DNA of 64,000 bases, taken from contig CAVOFR010000007.1 in NCBI GenBank assembly GCA_963695075.1, forward strand, positions 682,001 through 746,000. Reading direction: 5' to 3'. Positions within the stretch are counted from its first letter, which is position 1. Each line of letters starts with the position of its first letter. This DNA is from CAWCAL01 sp963695075 (GTDB lineage: Bacteria; Actinomycetota; Acidimicrobiia; Acidimicrobiales; CAWCAL01). A model generated the notes under the pieces. The model was not told where the DNA came from. It did not search any database and worked only from the letters and a program-made list of their open reading frames with translations. A program made the position numbers and the translations under genes. This document shows, one piece after another, positions 53,261 to 61,419 of the stretch.

Positions 53261-53705
53261 TCGCCACCCGATCACCCATCGTCCGCACGGGCATCCGCGC
53301 CGCGAGTCCCTCGCGCTCGTCGTCGCAGCGTTCCTGTTCTTCGGCGGCCACAACCGCCCGGGGGGTGGCTTCGCGGCCGGTCTCGTTCTCGGCGCGGTCG
53401 TCGCTCTGCGGGCGGTGGCGGGGCTGCAGCGCCCCGCCACCGCGACGGCGCTGCTCTCCGCGGGCGGTATTCTCGCCTGCGGCGTGGCTCTGGCCCCGGT
53501 CGTGGGCGGTGGACTCCTCCTCGACCAGGTCGTGGCCGAGACGACCGTCCCGTTGCTGGGCAAGGTCAAGACCGGCTCGGCGTTGCTGTTCGATGCCGGC
53601 GTCACCCTGGTCGTGGTCGGCCTGGTGGTCGCCGTGCTCGACGGCCTCGGCGCCACAGCGCTGGCCGAGGCTCCGCGGTCACCGGATGTCGGGGACCGGA
53701 CATGA
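53257..53705 (+). pseudogene. mrpB: Mrp antiporter subunit B, reading frame broken by an apparent one-base deletion
   Basis: The ATG at 53257 overlaps the mrpA stop and encodes MIATRSPIVRTGIRAA, the expected MrpB start. The rest of MrpB (LALVVAAFLFFGGHNRPGGGF, then the membrane helices to the stop at 53705) is in another frame. Adding one C to the CCC run at 53308-53310 joins them as ...IRAASPLALVV... and gives a normal 149-residue MrpB. As read, the frame is broken; cause may be a sequencing error, a true mutation, or slippage. Confidence 0.85.
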
Positions 53706-54067
53706 GTGCCGCGCTGATCTTCGCCGTCGGCGGTCTGGTCGCGCTCGGCACGTACCTGATCACGTCACGGACCCTCAGCCGGATCGTGCTCGGCTTCTCC
53801 CTCCTCGGCCACGCCGCGGTGCTGGCGCTCCTGGCAGCCGGCGGCCCCGCCGGTAACGCGCCGATCGCCGGCGGCGGCGACCCGGCCTCTGCCGCGAACC
53901 CTTTGCCCCAGGCCCTGTCGCTGACCGCGATCGTGATCTCGTTCGGGCTGACGCTCTTCCTCCTCGCGCTGGCTCGGCGACAACACGTACTCACCGGCGA
54001 CGACCTGGTCGAGGACGATCTCGAGGACCGCAGCGTCGCCGCCGGCGCCGAGGAGGTGTCGTGGTGA
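53702..54067 (+). CDS. mrpC: Mrp Na+/H+ antiporter subunit C
   Basis: A 121-residue three-helix NuoK-like subunit: SAALIFAVGGLVALGTYLI, IVLGFSLLGHAAVLALL, and LPQALSLTAIVISFGLTLFLLALARR. The ATG overlaps the mrpB stop (ATGA). A hydrophilic acidic tail of about 25 residues is longer than in many MrpC proteins. Confidence 0.92.
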   Translation: MSAALIFAVGGLVALGTYLITSRTLSRIVLGFSLLGHAAVLALLAAGGPAGNAPIAGGGDPASAANPLPQALSLTAIVISFGLTLFLLALARRQHVLTGDDLVEDDLEDRSVAAGAEEVSW

Positions 54068-55563
54068 GCTCGGTCGTCGCCGTCCTCGTCGCCGGACCGC
54101 TGCTCGCGGCGATGGTCGGGCTGGCGTGCCGGGGCCGGGCCATCGTGCGCGACGTCGTCACGATCGGGTCGCTCGCGACCCTGACCGCGCTGGCCGCGTG
54201 GCTGCTGGCGGCCGTCGAACGGGACGGCACCTTCGTCGTGCGGGTCGGCGGGTGGGATCCTGAGCTGGGCGTCGTGCTCGTGGCCGATCTCTTCGCCGCC
54301 CTGATCCTCGTCGTCGCTCTGGCGACGATCCTCGTCGTCGAGGTCTACGCGATCGGTCAGCGCCGGACGCCCTGGGGAGCCGATCCCCGTCTCGCCGGCC
54401 CGATCCTCCTGGTCCTGACCGCCGGGGTGTCGCTGGCGATCCTGACCGGTGACCTCTTCACGCTCTTCGTCGCCTTCGAGCTGATCCTCGTGTCGAGCTA
54501 CGTCCTCCTGACGCACCAGGGCCGTCGGGGCCAGGTCCGTTCGGGGATGACCTACGTCGTCATGAACCTGTTCGCGTCCACGCTCTTTCTTCTGGGCGTC
54601 GCCTTCGTCTACGCCGCGACCGGCACGGTCGATTTCGCCCTGCTCGCCGAGCGGATTCCCGAGCTCGACGACGGGGTCCGACTCGGCATCGGGCTCTGGT
54701 TCCTCGTCGTGTTCGGTACCAAGGCGGCGGTGTTCCCGCTCTTCTCCTGGTTGCCCGACAGCTACCCGACCGCTCCCACCACGATCACCGCCGTGTTCGC
54801 CGGACTGCTGACCAAGATCGGCGTCTACGCACTGATCCGGTTCCAGACCCTCACCGGCATGGAGGACCTGGGTCCGATCATCCTGGTCGTAGCCGGGCTC
54901 ACCATGCTCGTCGGGGTCGCCGGAGCCCTCGCCCAGGACGACATCAAACGCATCCTCTCGTTCCACATCATCAGCCAGATCGGCTACATGCTCATGGGGC
55001 TCGGGCTGTTCTCGGTCGCCGGGGTGGCTGGGGCGATCCTGTTCCTCGCGTTCCAGATCCCGATCAAGACCACGCTGTTCCTGGTGGGAGGCCTGATCGA
55101 GGCCGAGGCGGGAACCTCCGCACTCGACCGGGTCGGCGGGCTGGCCGTCCGGAAGCCGGTCATCGCGCTGCTCTTCGCCGTGCCGGCGCTGAGCCTTGCC
55201 GGACTGCCGCCCTTCTCCGGCTTCGTAGCCAAGCTCGCCGTCATCGCGGCCGGGGTCGCCGAGTCGAGCACCGCCATCGTCGCGGTCGCCCTGGTCGGCA
55301 GCCTCCTGACGCTTCTGTCGATGACGAAGATCTGGCTCGGTGTCTTCTGGGGGTCGCCGGTGGCCGAACCGGCGGACCCGCTCCCGGGTGACCAACCCGG
55401 TTCCGGACGGCAGAACCGGTTCCTGATGTTCGCAGCGACCGGTGTGGCCGCGGCGGGGCTCCTGGCCTCGGCGCTGCTCGCCGGACCGGTCTGGGACATG
55501 AGCGAACGGGCTGCCGCGGAGCTGGTCGATCCCGCGCTCTACATCGAGCAGGTCCTGCGATGA
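54064..55563 (+). CDS. mrpD: Mrp Na+/H+ antiporter subunit D
   Basis: A 499-residue NuoN/NuoM-like antiporter subunit with TKAAVFPLFSWLPDSYPTAP and AGLLTKIGVYALIRFQ (conserved Lys/Pro helices), and a Glu-bearing FTLFVAFELILVSSYVLLTH. Two adjacent GTG codons could start it; 54064 is chosen because aggagg (54051-54056) is 7 nt away and it gives the usual 4-nt GTGA overlap with mrpC. Its stop overlaps mrpE (ATGA). Confidence 0.92.
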   Translation: MSSVVAVLVAGPLLAAMVGLACRGRAIVRDVVTIGSLATLTALAAWLLAAVERDGTFVVRVGGWDPELGVVLVADLFAALILVVALATILVVEVYAIGQRRTPWGADPRLAGPILLVLTAGVSLAILTGDLFTLFVAFELILVSSYVLLTHQGRRGQVRSGMTYVVMNLFASTLFLLGVAFVYAATGTVDFALLAERIPELDDGVRLGIGLWFLVVFGTKAAVFPLFSWLPDSYPTAPTTITAVFAGLLTKIGVYALIRFQTLTGMEDLGPIILVVAGLTMLVGVAGALAQDDIKRILSFHIISQIGYMLMGLGLFSVAGVAGAILFLAFQIPIKTTLFLVGGLIEAEAGTSALDRVGGLAVRKPVIALLFAVPALSLAGLPPFSGFVAKLAVIAAGVAESSTAIVAVALVGSLLTLLSMTKIWLGVFWGSPVAEPADPLPGDQPGSGRQNRFLMFAATGVAAAGLLASALLAGPVWDMSERAAAELVDPALYIEQVLR

Positions 55564-56072
55564 GGCGCTGGCTGACCTTCCGCCGCCTGATGGCCGTGGC
55601 CGTGCTGGTGTTCGCGTGGTGCTCCCTCTGGGGCGAGATCTCGGTGGCCAACGTCGTGTCCGGCACGGTCGTCGCCTTCGGCGCCACCGCCATCGGCACT
55701 CCGGGGCGGGGGGGCGTTCGGTTCGGGCCCCTCGTGCGCCTGGCCGGTCTGGTGGCGCTCGACATGGTCACGTCGACGGTGAGCGTGGCCCGCGAGATCC
55801 TGACACCCACCGATCGCACCGACGAGGCGGTCGTCGCCGTGCCCGTGCCGGGCGATGCCAGGACCCACCTCCTGTTGCTGATCGTCGCGATCACCGTGAC
55901 GCCGGGGACGGCGGTCATCGACGCCGATCCGGACGCCAGCGTGCTCTATCTCCACATGCTCCACGCCGATCGGCGTGACGCGACCGCCGCCCACGTGCAG
56001 CGGCTGGCGACCCTCGCGTGCCAAGCCCTGCCCACCGGACCGGCCGCTGTGGCCGAGGAGGCCCGACCGTGA
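55560..56072 (+). CDS. mrpE: Mrp Na+/H+ antiporter subunit E
   Basis: A 170-residue protein with two N-terminal membrane helices and a soluble domain containing LIVAITVTPGTAVIDADPDASVLYLHML, the family's typical region. It is coupled at both ends (ATGA with mrpD, GTGA with mrpF). Confidence 0.9.
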   Translation: MRRWLTFRRLMAVAVLVFAWCSLWGEISVANVVSGTVVAFGATAIGTPGRGGVRFGPLVRLAGLVALDMVTSTVSVAREILTPTDRTDEAVVAVPVPGDARTHLLLLIVAITVTPGTAVIDADPDASVLYLHMLHADRRDATAAHVQRLATLACQALPTGPAAVAEEARP

Positions 56073-56329
56073 CCGCAACCGTCGCCATCGCCGCATTCGT
56101 CATCGTCGCCGTGTGCGGCGCGATCCGTCTGCTCAGGGGACCGGCGCTCGCCGATCGGGTGATCGCACTCGACGTCATCCTCATCTCGTTGATGGGTGGA
56201 ATCGCCGTCGCCGCCGCCCACACCGGCGATACGACCTATCTCGACCTGCTGGTCGTCATCGCCATCGTCGGGTTCACCGCCACGGTGGCCGCCAGTCGAT
56301 TCATCGAGCACGAGGGCAGGCGACCGTGA
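56069..56329 (+). CDS. mrpF: Mrp Na+/H+ antiporter subunit F
   Basis: An 86-residue three-helix subunit: IVAVCGAIRLLRGPALADRVIALDVI (RxxRGP...DRVxALD is the MrpF signature) and a final LDLLVVIAIVGFTATVAASRFIE. GTG 56069 overlaps the mrpE stop. Confidence 0.9.
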   Translation: MTATVAIAAFVIVAVCGAIRLLRGPALADRVIALDVILISLMGGIAVAAAHTGDTTYLDLLVVIAIVGFTATVAASRFIEHEGRRP

Positions 56330-56655
56330 ACCCGGTCGCCACCATCCTGATCCTCGCGGGGTCGGCCGTCGCGGCCATGGCCGGCATCGGCCTGCTCCGG
56401 TTCGGCACCCCGTATGCCCGGTTCCACGCGGCCGGAAAGGCGAGCCCCGTCGCCTTCCTCCTCGTCGCGGCCGGCGCCGCCATCGAGACCGGTTGGGCGG
56501 GTGGGACGCGCCTCGCGGTCGCCGCCGGCGCGCTCGTGCTGACCCTGCCCGTCGGAGTCCACCTGCTGTTCCGGGCCGTGCACCGGACGACCCCGGGGGA
56601 ACATCTCGTCACCGACGAGCTCGAGCCGGCCGAGCGGCGGGCCGATCGCCCGTGA
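56326..56655 (+). CDS. mrpG: Mrp Na+/H+ antiporter subunit G
   Basis: A 109-residue three-helix subunit: LILAGSAVAAMAGIGLLRFGTPYARFHAAGKASPVAF carries the LGLxRxPDxYxRLHAxxKxxT-like MrpG block. GTG 56326 overlaps the mrpF stop. It ends the seven-subunit operon that began at 50439. Confidence 0.9.
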   Translation: MNPVATILILAGSAVAAMAGIGLLRFGTPYARFHAAGKASPVAFLLVAAGAAIETGWAGGTRLAVAAGALVLTLPVGVHLLFRAVHRTTPGEHLVTDELEPAERRADRP

Positions 56656-56714
56656 CCTCTCCTGGTGGGCCGGGCCGCGCCGTAGGATCGGCTCACCGAA
56701 CGAACGGGGACACG

Positions 56715-57122
56715 ATGGCGCTCAATCCGACCGACGAGCAGATCGCCAGGCTGGTGGCCGACGCAGGGGAGATGGACGGACCGGTGGTCATGCTCAACCT
56801 GCTGAAGTTCCGGGAGCGAGCCGGTGACGGTGGGGGCGGGAGCGGCCAGGAGGCATACGGGCGCTACGCCGAGCAGGCGGTGCAGAAGGTGGCCGAGAAC
56901 GGTGGGTACGTCGTCTGGATGGGGAGGCCCGATTCGGTGGTGATCGGCGATGACGACGCGGACGACTGGGACGCCGTGGCGCTCGTGCAGTACCCGAGCC
57001 GCAACGCGTTCCTGGCCATGACCGGCGATCCCGAGTACCAGAAGACCCACGTCCACCGTGAGGGCGGACTCGAACGCATGAAGCTCATAGCCGTGTCGCC
57101 CGGCCCCGGGTTCGAGGGCTGA
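56715..57122 (+). CDS. DUF1330 domain protein
   Basis: A 135-residue ferredoxin-like-fold (dimeric alpha-beta barrel) protein: VVMLNLLKFRERA near the start and ALVQYPSRNAFLAMTGDPEYQ and HREGGLERMKLIAV later match DUF1330. Its role is unknown; relatives are small stress or degradation proteins. It follows mrpG by 59 bp with its own site (cgaacgggg), and taggat upstream may be its -10. Confidence 0.8.
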   Translation: MALNPTDEQIARLVADAGEMDGPVVMLNLLKFRERAGDGGGGSGQEAYGRYAEQAVQKVAENGGYVVWMGRPDSVVIGDDDADDWDAVALVQYPSRNAFLAMTGDPEYQKTHVHREGGLERMKLIAVSPGPGFEG

Positions 57123-57184
57123 GGGCCGGGCGCTCCCGAGGTCGGGTGTCCGAGGGTGACCGGTGCCGGGCCGAGCGCCCGGAT

Positions 57185-58069
57185 CTACGGCTCGAGGGAG
57201 ACCGAGTCGAACACATCGCCCTGCTGGTCGACCGCCCGCAGCTCCAGGCGGTCGGGCCACACGGCGACGTCGAGGAAGTGGTACGTCGACCATGCCGCCT
57301 CGGTGAAATCGGCTCGGTGGGCCTGGCGGAGCTTGGCCGCACCGCCGGACACCACGTAGGTCACCCCGCCGATCTTCTCACTTCGCTGGTAGTCGTGGTC
57401 GTGGCCGGCCAGGACCAGCTGCACCCCGTACTGCTCGAACAGGGGAGTGAACGCATCGCGGACGCCGTGGCTCGAGCCGTGGTAGCCGCCCGAGTACGGG
57501 GGGTGATGCATCGTGGCGATGACCCAGGTGGCGTCGTTCGTCGCCAGGGTCCGTTCCAGCCACGCCAGCTGGCCCGGGTCGTCGGGCCGCGTCGAGTCCA
57601 GGGCGATGACCAATGCGTCGCCGATCCTGGTGGCATACCAACGGGCCGGCATGCCGATCGCCGCCGCCTGGGCGTCGCCATGGCCGTCGTCGACATCGTG
57701 GTTCCCGAGGACGGCCAGCAGCTGCGTGCCGTCGTCGAGCACCCCGGCGAAGGGCTCGAACACGGCGCGCTGGAGCTCGGCCGGATCACCACCGGGATAG
57801 ACGTTGTCGCCCAGCAGCAGGAGGGCGTCGTAGTTTCTCTCGTCCTCGAGGGCATCCATCGCGTCAGCGGTGAGTCGTTCGGCTTCCGCGCCGGTCCCGA
57901 CGTCGCCGGCAGCCGCCAGACGAACCACCGGGGGATCATCGGCCGGGAACGGCTCGCTGGCGTACGCGTCGGTCGGAGCGCCGACGTGGTCGGTCAGCCT
58001 GAACCACAGGTGGCGACGAACACCGGGGCTTGCGATCAGGACGCCGCCGACGAGCACCAGGAGGACCAC
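57185..58069 (-). CDS. Membrane-anchored metallophosphoesterase
   Basis: A 294-residue calcineurin-like phosphoesterase with an N-terminal membrane helix (VLLVLVGGVLIASPGV). Metal-ligand motifs: AAAGDVGTG (D), LLLGDNVYPGG (GDN), VLGNHDVDDG (GNHD), MHHPPYSGG (H), and LAGHDHDYQR (GHxH). Likely on the outer face of the membrane. The first start codon is GTG 58069; about 30 residues upstream in the same frame look like a cytosolic tail, so a non-standard start is possible. Confidence 0.82.
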   Translation of the reverse strand: MVLLVLVGGVLIASPGVRRHLWFRLTDHVGAPTDAYASEPFPADDPPVVRLAAAGDVGTGAEAERLTADAMDALEDERNYDALLLLGDNVYPGGDPAELQRAVFEPFAGVLDDGTQLLAVLGNHDVDDGHGDAQAAAIGMPARWYATRIGDALVIALDSTRPDDPGQLAWLERTLATNDATWVIATMHHPPYSGGYHGSSHGVRDAFTPLFEQYGVQLVLAGHDHDYQRSEKIGGVTYVVSGGAAKLRQAHRADFTEAAWSTYHFLDVAVWPDRLELRAVDQQGDVFDSVSLEP

Positions 58070-58154
58070 GACGGCGGTGAGAGCGATGCTCCGGGGCCGG
58101 ACGGATGCCTCCCGCTCGGTGGGTTGTTCCTCGAGTTCGATCTCGGTGATTCCT

Positions 58155-58745
58155 CTATCTCTGGGCCGGCTCGGGCTCGGGCTCGGGTGCCGGCGCCGGC
58201 CGGCGGGTGATCGGCGAGCGGCGGGCGCGGCGGGTCACGATCCGGAACAGTGTGGCCCATATGACGGCCAGAACGGCTGCGGTGGAGGTGATCTGGTAGA
58301 GGCGGTTGCTGGCGTCGGTACCGGCCAGGGTGCCGTGGAGGCTGGCGAGGAAGAACGTGACGTAGCTGGCGAGGTGGATCCGGTGCCAGATGCGGCGGGG
58401 GATCCGCTTCATCGCCAGCGAGGTCACCTGGACCAGGACGAGGAGCCAGGTGGCGAGCACGCCGAGAGCGACCGGTACGGGTTTCCATTCGGAGGCGAAG
58501 GGGACGGCGAGGTCGGCCAGCCCGAAGTAGGTGTAGGAGTCGGCCACCAGAGCGACGAGATGCAAACCGACGAACCCGACGGTGAGCCCGGCCAGCCAAC
58601 GATGCAGGTCGAGGATCCAGGCCGGTCGCTGTCGGTCGGAGACCTTCGCGGGAAGAAGGATGCCCCAGATGACGGTCGCGCTCAGGAGGAGCCAGCCGAC
58701 GATGCCCGACGCCCTCGCCACGTACCACCAGATCTGCGCGTTCAC
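58155..58745 (-). CDS. Ferric-reductase-like transmembrane protein (haem)
   Basis: A 196-residue membrane protein of six helices related to ferric reductase/YedZ-type haem proteins. Candidate haem ligands: LDLHRWLAG, VGLHLVALVA, and WHRIHLASYVTFFLASLHGTLAG. The Pro/Glu-rich tail (PAPEPEPEPAQ) is disordered. GTG 58745 overlaps the apbE stop (GTGA). It probably passes electrons across the membrane to an extracellular flavin or acceptor, in line with its operon. Confidence 0.85.
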   Translation of the reverse strand: MNAQIWWYVARASGIVGWLLLSATVIWGILLPAKVSDRQRPAWILDLHRWLAGLTVGFVGLHLVALVADSYTYFGLADLAVPFASEWKPVPVALGVLATWLLVLVQVTSLAMKRIPRRIWHRIHLASYVTFFLASLHGTLAGTDASNRLYQITSTAAVLAVIWATLFRIVTRRARRSPITRRPAPAPEPEPEPAQR

Positions 58746-59689
58746 GCCGGCACCGCGAGGGACGGCCCCGGTCGGCTCGCGACCAGTGGGGTGAGTCGCT
58801 CGCTGGCGATCCGCCGGCCACCGAGGGTGCTGGCGACCGCGTCGAGGGTGTGGGTTCTGACGTAGTGGTCGAACCGTGCGGATCCGCCGAGCAGGACGGC
58901 GGTGGCGTGGGCTTCGGCCCGCCATCCACAGGGAGCGATGACGGTGGCGGCGGCGAGGTCGGTCGATGACGGCATCCGGGTCGTCGGGTCGATGAGATGG
59001 TGGCGGGCGGTGCCGCGGTGGGTCCAGCGGCGACTCAGCGTGCTCGCTGTGGCGACACCCCCGCCGCTGACCTCGAGCCGGCCGAGCGAAGCGTCCGGGT
59101 CGAGAGGATCTTCGACGGCGATCGTCCAACCGCCGGGCGGGGGAGGGGTGCCCGCCGCGGCGAGGTCGCCGCCGACGCTGACCAGCGCGCCGGCAGCTCC
59201 TCGGGAGAGCAGCTCGGCGACGACGAGGTCGGCGGCCAGGCCCTTGCCGATCCCGCCGGGGTCGAGCACGAGGCCTTCGGGCAGCATGACGGTCCGGCCC
59301 GGTCGGTCGACGGTCACGTCGTCCAGGTTTCCGTCACCGGAGCGGAACCCGTCGGGGAGGGTGGTCGCCGCGTCGGGGTCGTCGATACTGCAGCGGTAAC
59401 CGGTCTCGAGCAGGGCTGGCAGGACCGTGGGGTCGAGAAGCCCGGACGTGTCCCGCCACGCCTGCACCATGGTGTCGACCAGGGTGAGGGTGACGTCGTC
59501 GACGGCGATCGCGGTGCCCGGGTGGTGGTTGAGGCGGCTGATGTCACTGGAGGCGAGGAAGCGGCTCCACGCCCGCTCGAGCTCGGCCAGCGCCCGGTGG
59601 GCGACGTTGCCGGCTTCGGGGGGACCGTCCACGACGATCACCTGGGCCTCGCTGGCCATGACCCGGAACCGGGTCTCAACGGCTGCCAT
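58742..59689 (-). CDS. apbE: FAD:protein FMN transferase
   Basis: A 315-residue ApbE protein that attaches FMN covalently to Thr/Ser of partner proteins. Blocks: FLASSDISRLNHHPG, LDPGGIGKGLAADLV, GALVSVGGDLAAAG, and HHLIDPTTRMPSS. No obvious signal peptide. It overlaps the small secreted-protein gene by 14 nt at its start and the ferric-reductase-like gene at its end. It is an unusual neighbour here because no protein with the SGAT-type flavinylation motif is evident nearby. Confidence 0.9.
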   Translation of the reverse strand: MAAVETRFRVMASEAQVIVVDGPPEAGNVAHRALAELERAWSRFLASSDISRLNHHPGTAIAVDDVTLTLVDTMVQAWRDTSGLLDPTVLPALLETGYRCSIDDPDAATTLPDGFRSGDGNLDDVTVDRPGRTVMLPEGLVLDPGGIGKGLAADLVVAELLSRGAAGALVSVGGDLAAAGTPPPPGGWTIAVEDPLDPDASLGRLEVSGGGVATASTLSRRWTHRGTARHHLIDPTTRMPSSTDLAAATVIAPCGWRAEAHATAVLLGGSARFDHYVRTHTLDAVASTLGGRRIASERLTPLVASRPGPSLAVPA

Positions 59690-60026
59690 TGGTACTCGCC
59701 ACCGGTGCCGGCTCTGGTGCCGCGGCCTGGATCGGGGTGTCCACGACGCGGACGACGGGGTTTGCCGTCAGCAGGACCGGAGCGTTCGCCACTTCGGTGA
59801 CGGCGCCCCGCTCGGTGAACGGGACCGGCTCGGTGACGGCCGGAGGATCGACGGCAGCGACCGATGGAGGGCTGGACGAATCGGTTGCTGCCGTCGAGGT
59901 CTGTGTCGCGGCGTCGACACCGAGCACGGTGACGATGCCGAACATCGTCGCCGTGCTGATGCCGGCGGCGACGATCCGGGTCCCGCGGGCGGCGTGACGG
60001 CGGCGGCGGCGGGCGGGGTCAGTCAT
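59676..60026 (-). CDS. Small exported or membrane-anchored protein of unknown function
   Basis: A 116-residue protein: a basic start (RRRRRHAARG), one hydrophobic helix (IVAAGISTATMFGIVTVLGV), and an Ala/Pro/Thr-rich extracytoplasmic tail. I recognise no family. It overlaps the genes on both sides (8 nt with 60019-60594, 14 nt with apbE). Its ATG lies inside the 36-bp tandem repeat of the preceding gene. Confidence 0.6.
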   Translation of the reverse strand: MTDPARRRRRHAARGTRIVAAGISTATMFGIVTVLGVDAATQTSTAATDSSSPPSVAAVDPPAVTEPVPFTERGAVTEVANAPVLLTANPVVRVVDTPIQAAAPEPAPVASTNGSR

Positions 60027-60594
60027 CGTCGTCGCGCCCCTCGTGCTCGTATCCCTCGTCATCGTCGTCGCGCCCCTCGTGCTCGTATCCCTCGTCCTCG
60101 TGTCCGTCGTCGCCGCCTCCGGCGTCGACGGAGGCCGGGGCGGTGACGCCGGAGGCCGGGGTCTGGGTGACGGCCGGTCGGTCGACGCGGGCGGCGATGG
60201 AGCCGTCAGCGTTCGACGAGGCGACGAACACGAGTGTGTCGCCGCCGGAGGTGAACGTGACGGCGAGTGTGCCGGGGTCGCCGGCGGTCTCCCGCCAGGT
60301 CCACCCGTCATCGGCTCGGACGTCGACGAGGCGAAGGCCGGCTTCGTCGGCTGCCACGGCTACGGTGCCGGCGGTGTCGACGGTGAAGCTTCGGACGCCC
60401 GACTCGTCGGTCGCGCCGACCGAGCTCACCGGGCCTGCGTCAGGCTCGGCGGCGGCGGTTTCGGCGGAGAGGGTGCCGAGTCCGCTGTCGTCCGAGGCGT
60501 TCAGTATGCCGATGTTGGCGCCGACGGCAGCGCTGCCGGCCAGCACGACGCCGGCGATCGAGGCGGCGGTGATTGCGGCGGTCCTGCGGATCAT
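60019..60594 (-). CDS. Secreted protein with acidic His-containing C-terminal repeats
   Basis: A 191-residue exported protein. A signal peptide or anchor lies in residues ~1-28 (IRRTAAITAASIAGVVLAGS), a beta-rich middle includes WTWRETAGDPGTLAVTFTSGG, and the C-terminus is two copies of a 12-residue acidic unit (DEGYEHEGRDDD). The Asp/Glu/His repeats suggest metal (Ca2+, Fe or Cu) binding. No known family. aagga precedes ATG 60594. It is first in the operon with ApbE and the ferric-reductase-like protein. Confidence 0.65.
   Translation of the reverse strand: MIRRTAAITAASIAGVVLAGSAAVGANIGILNASDDSGLGTLSAETAAAEPDAGPVSSVGATDESGVRSFTVDTAGTVAVAADEAGLRLVDVRADDGWTWRETAGDPGTLAVTFTSGGDTLVFVASSNADGSIAARVDRPAVTQTPASGVTAPASVDAGGGDDGHEDEGYEHEGRDDDDEGYEHEGRDDDD
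60025..60096. repeat. Two identical 36-bp tandem units in a gene end
   Basis: 60025-60060 equals 60061-60096 exactly. In the minus-strand gene it encodes the two DEGYEHEGRDDD units; the start codon of the next gene (60026-60024) lies at the edge of the first unit. Confidence 0.95.
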
Positions 60595-60716
60595 GGTTGT
60601 CCTTGCCTTTCCTGTCCGGGGGACGAGATCCCTCGGTTGGTGACTCTGGGGGCTGGTAGGACCGTACGAAATGGAGCTCCAGTGGGAGGCAAGCCGCAGG
60701 TTAGGAAATGGTAAAG

Positions 60717-60750
60717 ACCCTCGCCCCGGGCCGACGCCTTGCGCGAGGGT
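60717..60750. promoter_or_regulatory. Hairpin that can pair with the ribosome binding site of the response regulator
   Basis: accctcgc (60717-60724) and gcgagggt (60743-60750) form a perfect 8-bp stem. The second arm contains the only plausible ribosome binding site (gaggg) for the GTG at 60757, so folding could hide it. It may instead be a terminator-like hairpin. Confidence 0.45.
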
Positions 60751-60756
60751 GGGCTG

Positions 60757-61419
60757 GTGCGCCTTCTCGTCGTCGAGGACGACCCCACCATCAGCGATCC
60801 CCTGGTCTCGGGATTGACCCGGGAGGGGTTCGAGGTCGATCTGGCGGTGACGGGCGCCGAGGCTCTGGCGGCAGAACCGGCCGAGATGGTGCTTCTGGAC
60901 CTCGGCCTCCCCGATCTCGACGGCCGGGTCGTGTGCCGGGAGCTGCGGCAACGGTCGTCGGTGCCGATCATCGTGGTGAGCGCGAGCGGCGACGAGATCG
61001 ACCGTGTGATGCTTCTCGAGCTCGGGGCCGACGACTACGTGGTCAAGCCGTTCGGGTTCCGCGAGCTCGTCGCCCGGATCAGGGCCGTGCGGCGCCGGAC
61101 CGCCGCCACGACGACGGCTGCCACCATCACCACCTGGGGTGGGCTCGTCGTCGATCGGCGCACCAGGAAGGTCACCATCGAGGACGAGGTCGTCTCGCTC
61201 ACACCCAAGGAATACGAGCTCCTGACCGAGCTCGCATCTGATCCCGGGGCGATCTTCACCAGGGAGCATCTCATCGAGCACGTCTGGGACGAGAACTGGT
61301 GGGGTTCGACCAAGACGCTCGACGTGCACGTCGCGTCGCTGCGCAAGAAGCTGGGCCCCGAACTGATCGAGACGATCCGCGGCGTGGGGTTCCGTCTCGC
61401 CGGTCCGGAGGACGGGTGA
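60757..61419 (+). CDS. OmpR/PhoB-type response regulator
   Basis: A 220-residue regulator: receiver domain with acidic pocket VEDD, phosphoacceptor Asp48 in LLDLGLPDLDG, conserved Lys in VVKPFG, then a winged-helix trans-activation domain (TPKEYELLTELASDPGAIFT, VHVASLRKKLGPE, IRGVGFRLA). GTG 60757 is chosen; TTG 60739 lacks a site. It overlaps the kinase start (GTGA). It is divergent from the ApbE/ferric-reductase-like operon and probably regulates it. Confidence 0.92.
   Translation: MRLLVVEDDPTISDPLVSGLTREGFEVDLAVTGAEALAAEPAEMVLLDLGLPDLDGRVVCRELRQRSSVPIIVVSASGDEIDRVMLLELGADDYVVKPFGFRELVARIRAVRRRTAATTTAATITTWGGLVVDRRTRKVTIEDEVVSLTPKEYELLTELASDPGAIFTREHLIEHVWDENWWGSTKTLDVHVASLRKKLGPELIETIRGVGFRLAGPEDG

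Noticed and set aside
60025..60096. Tandem repeats as a CRISPR array
   Set aside because: Only two direct units without spacers and inside a coding region; no cas genes in the window.
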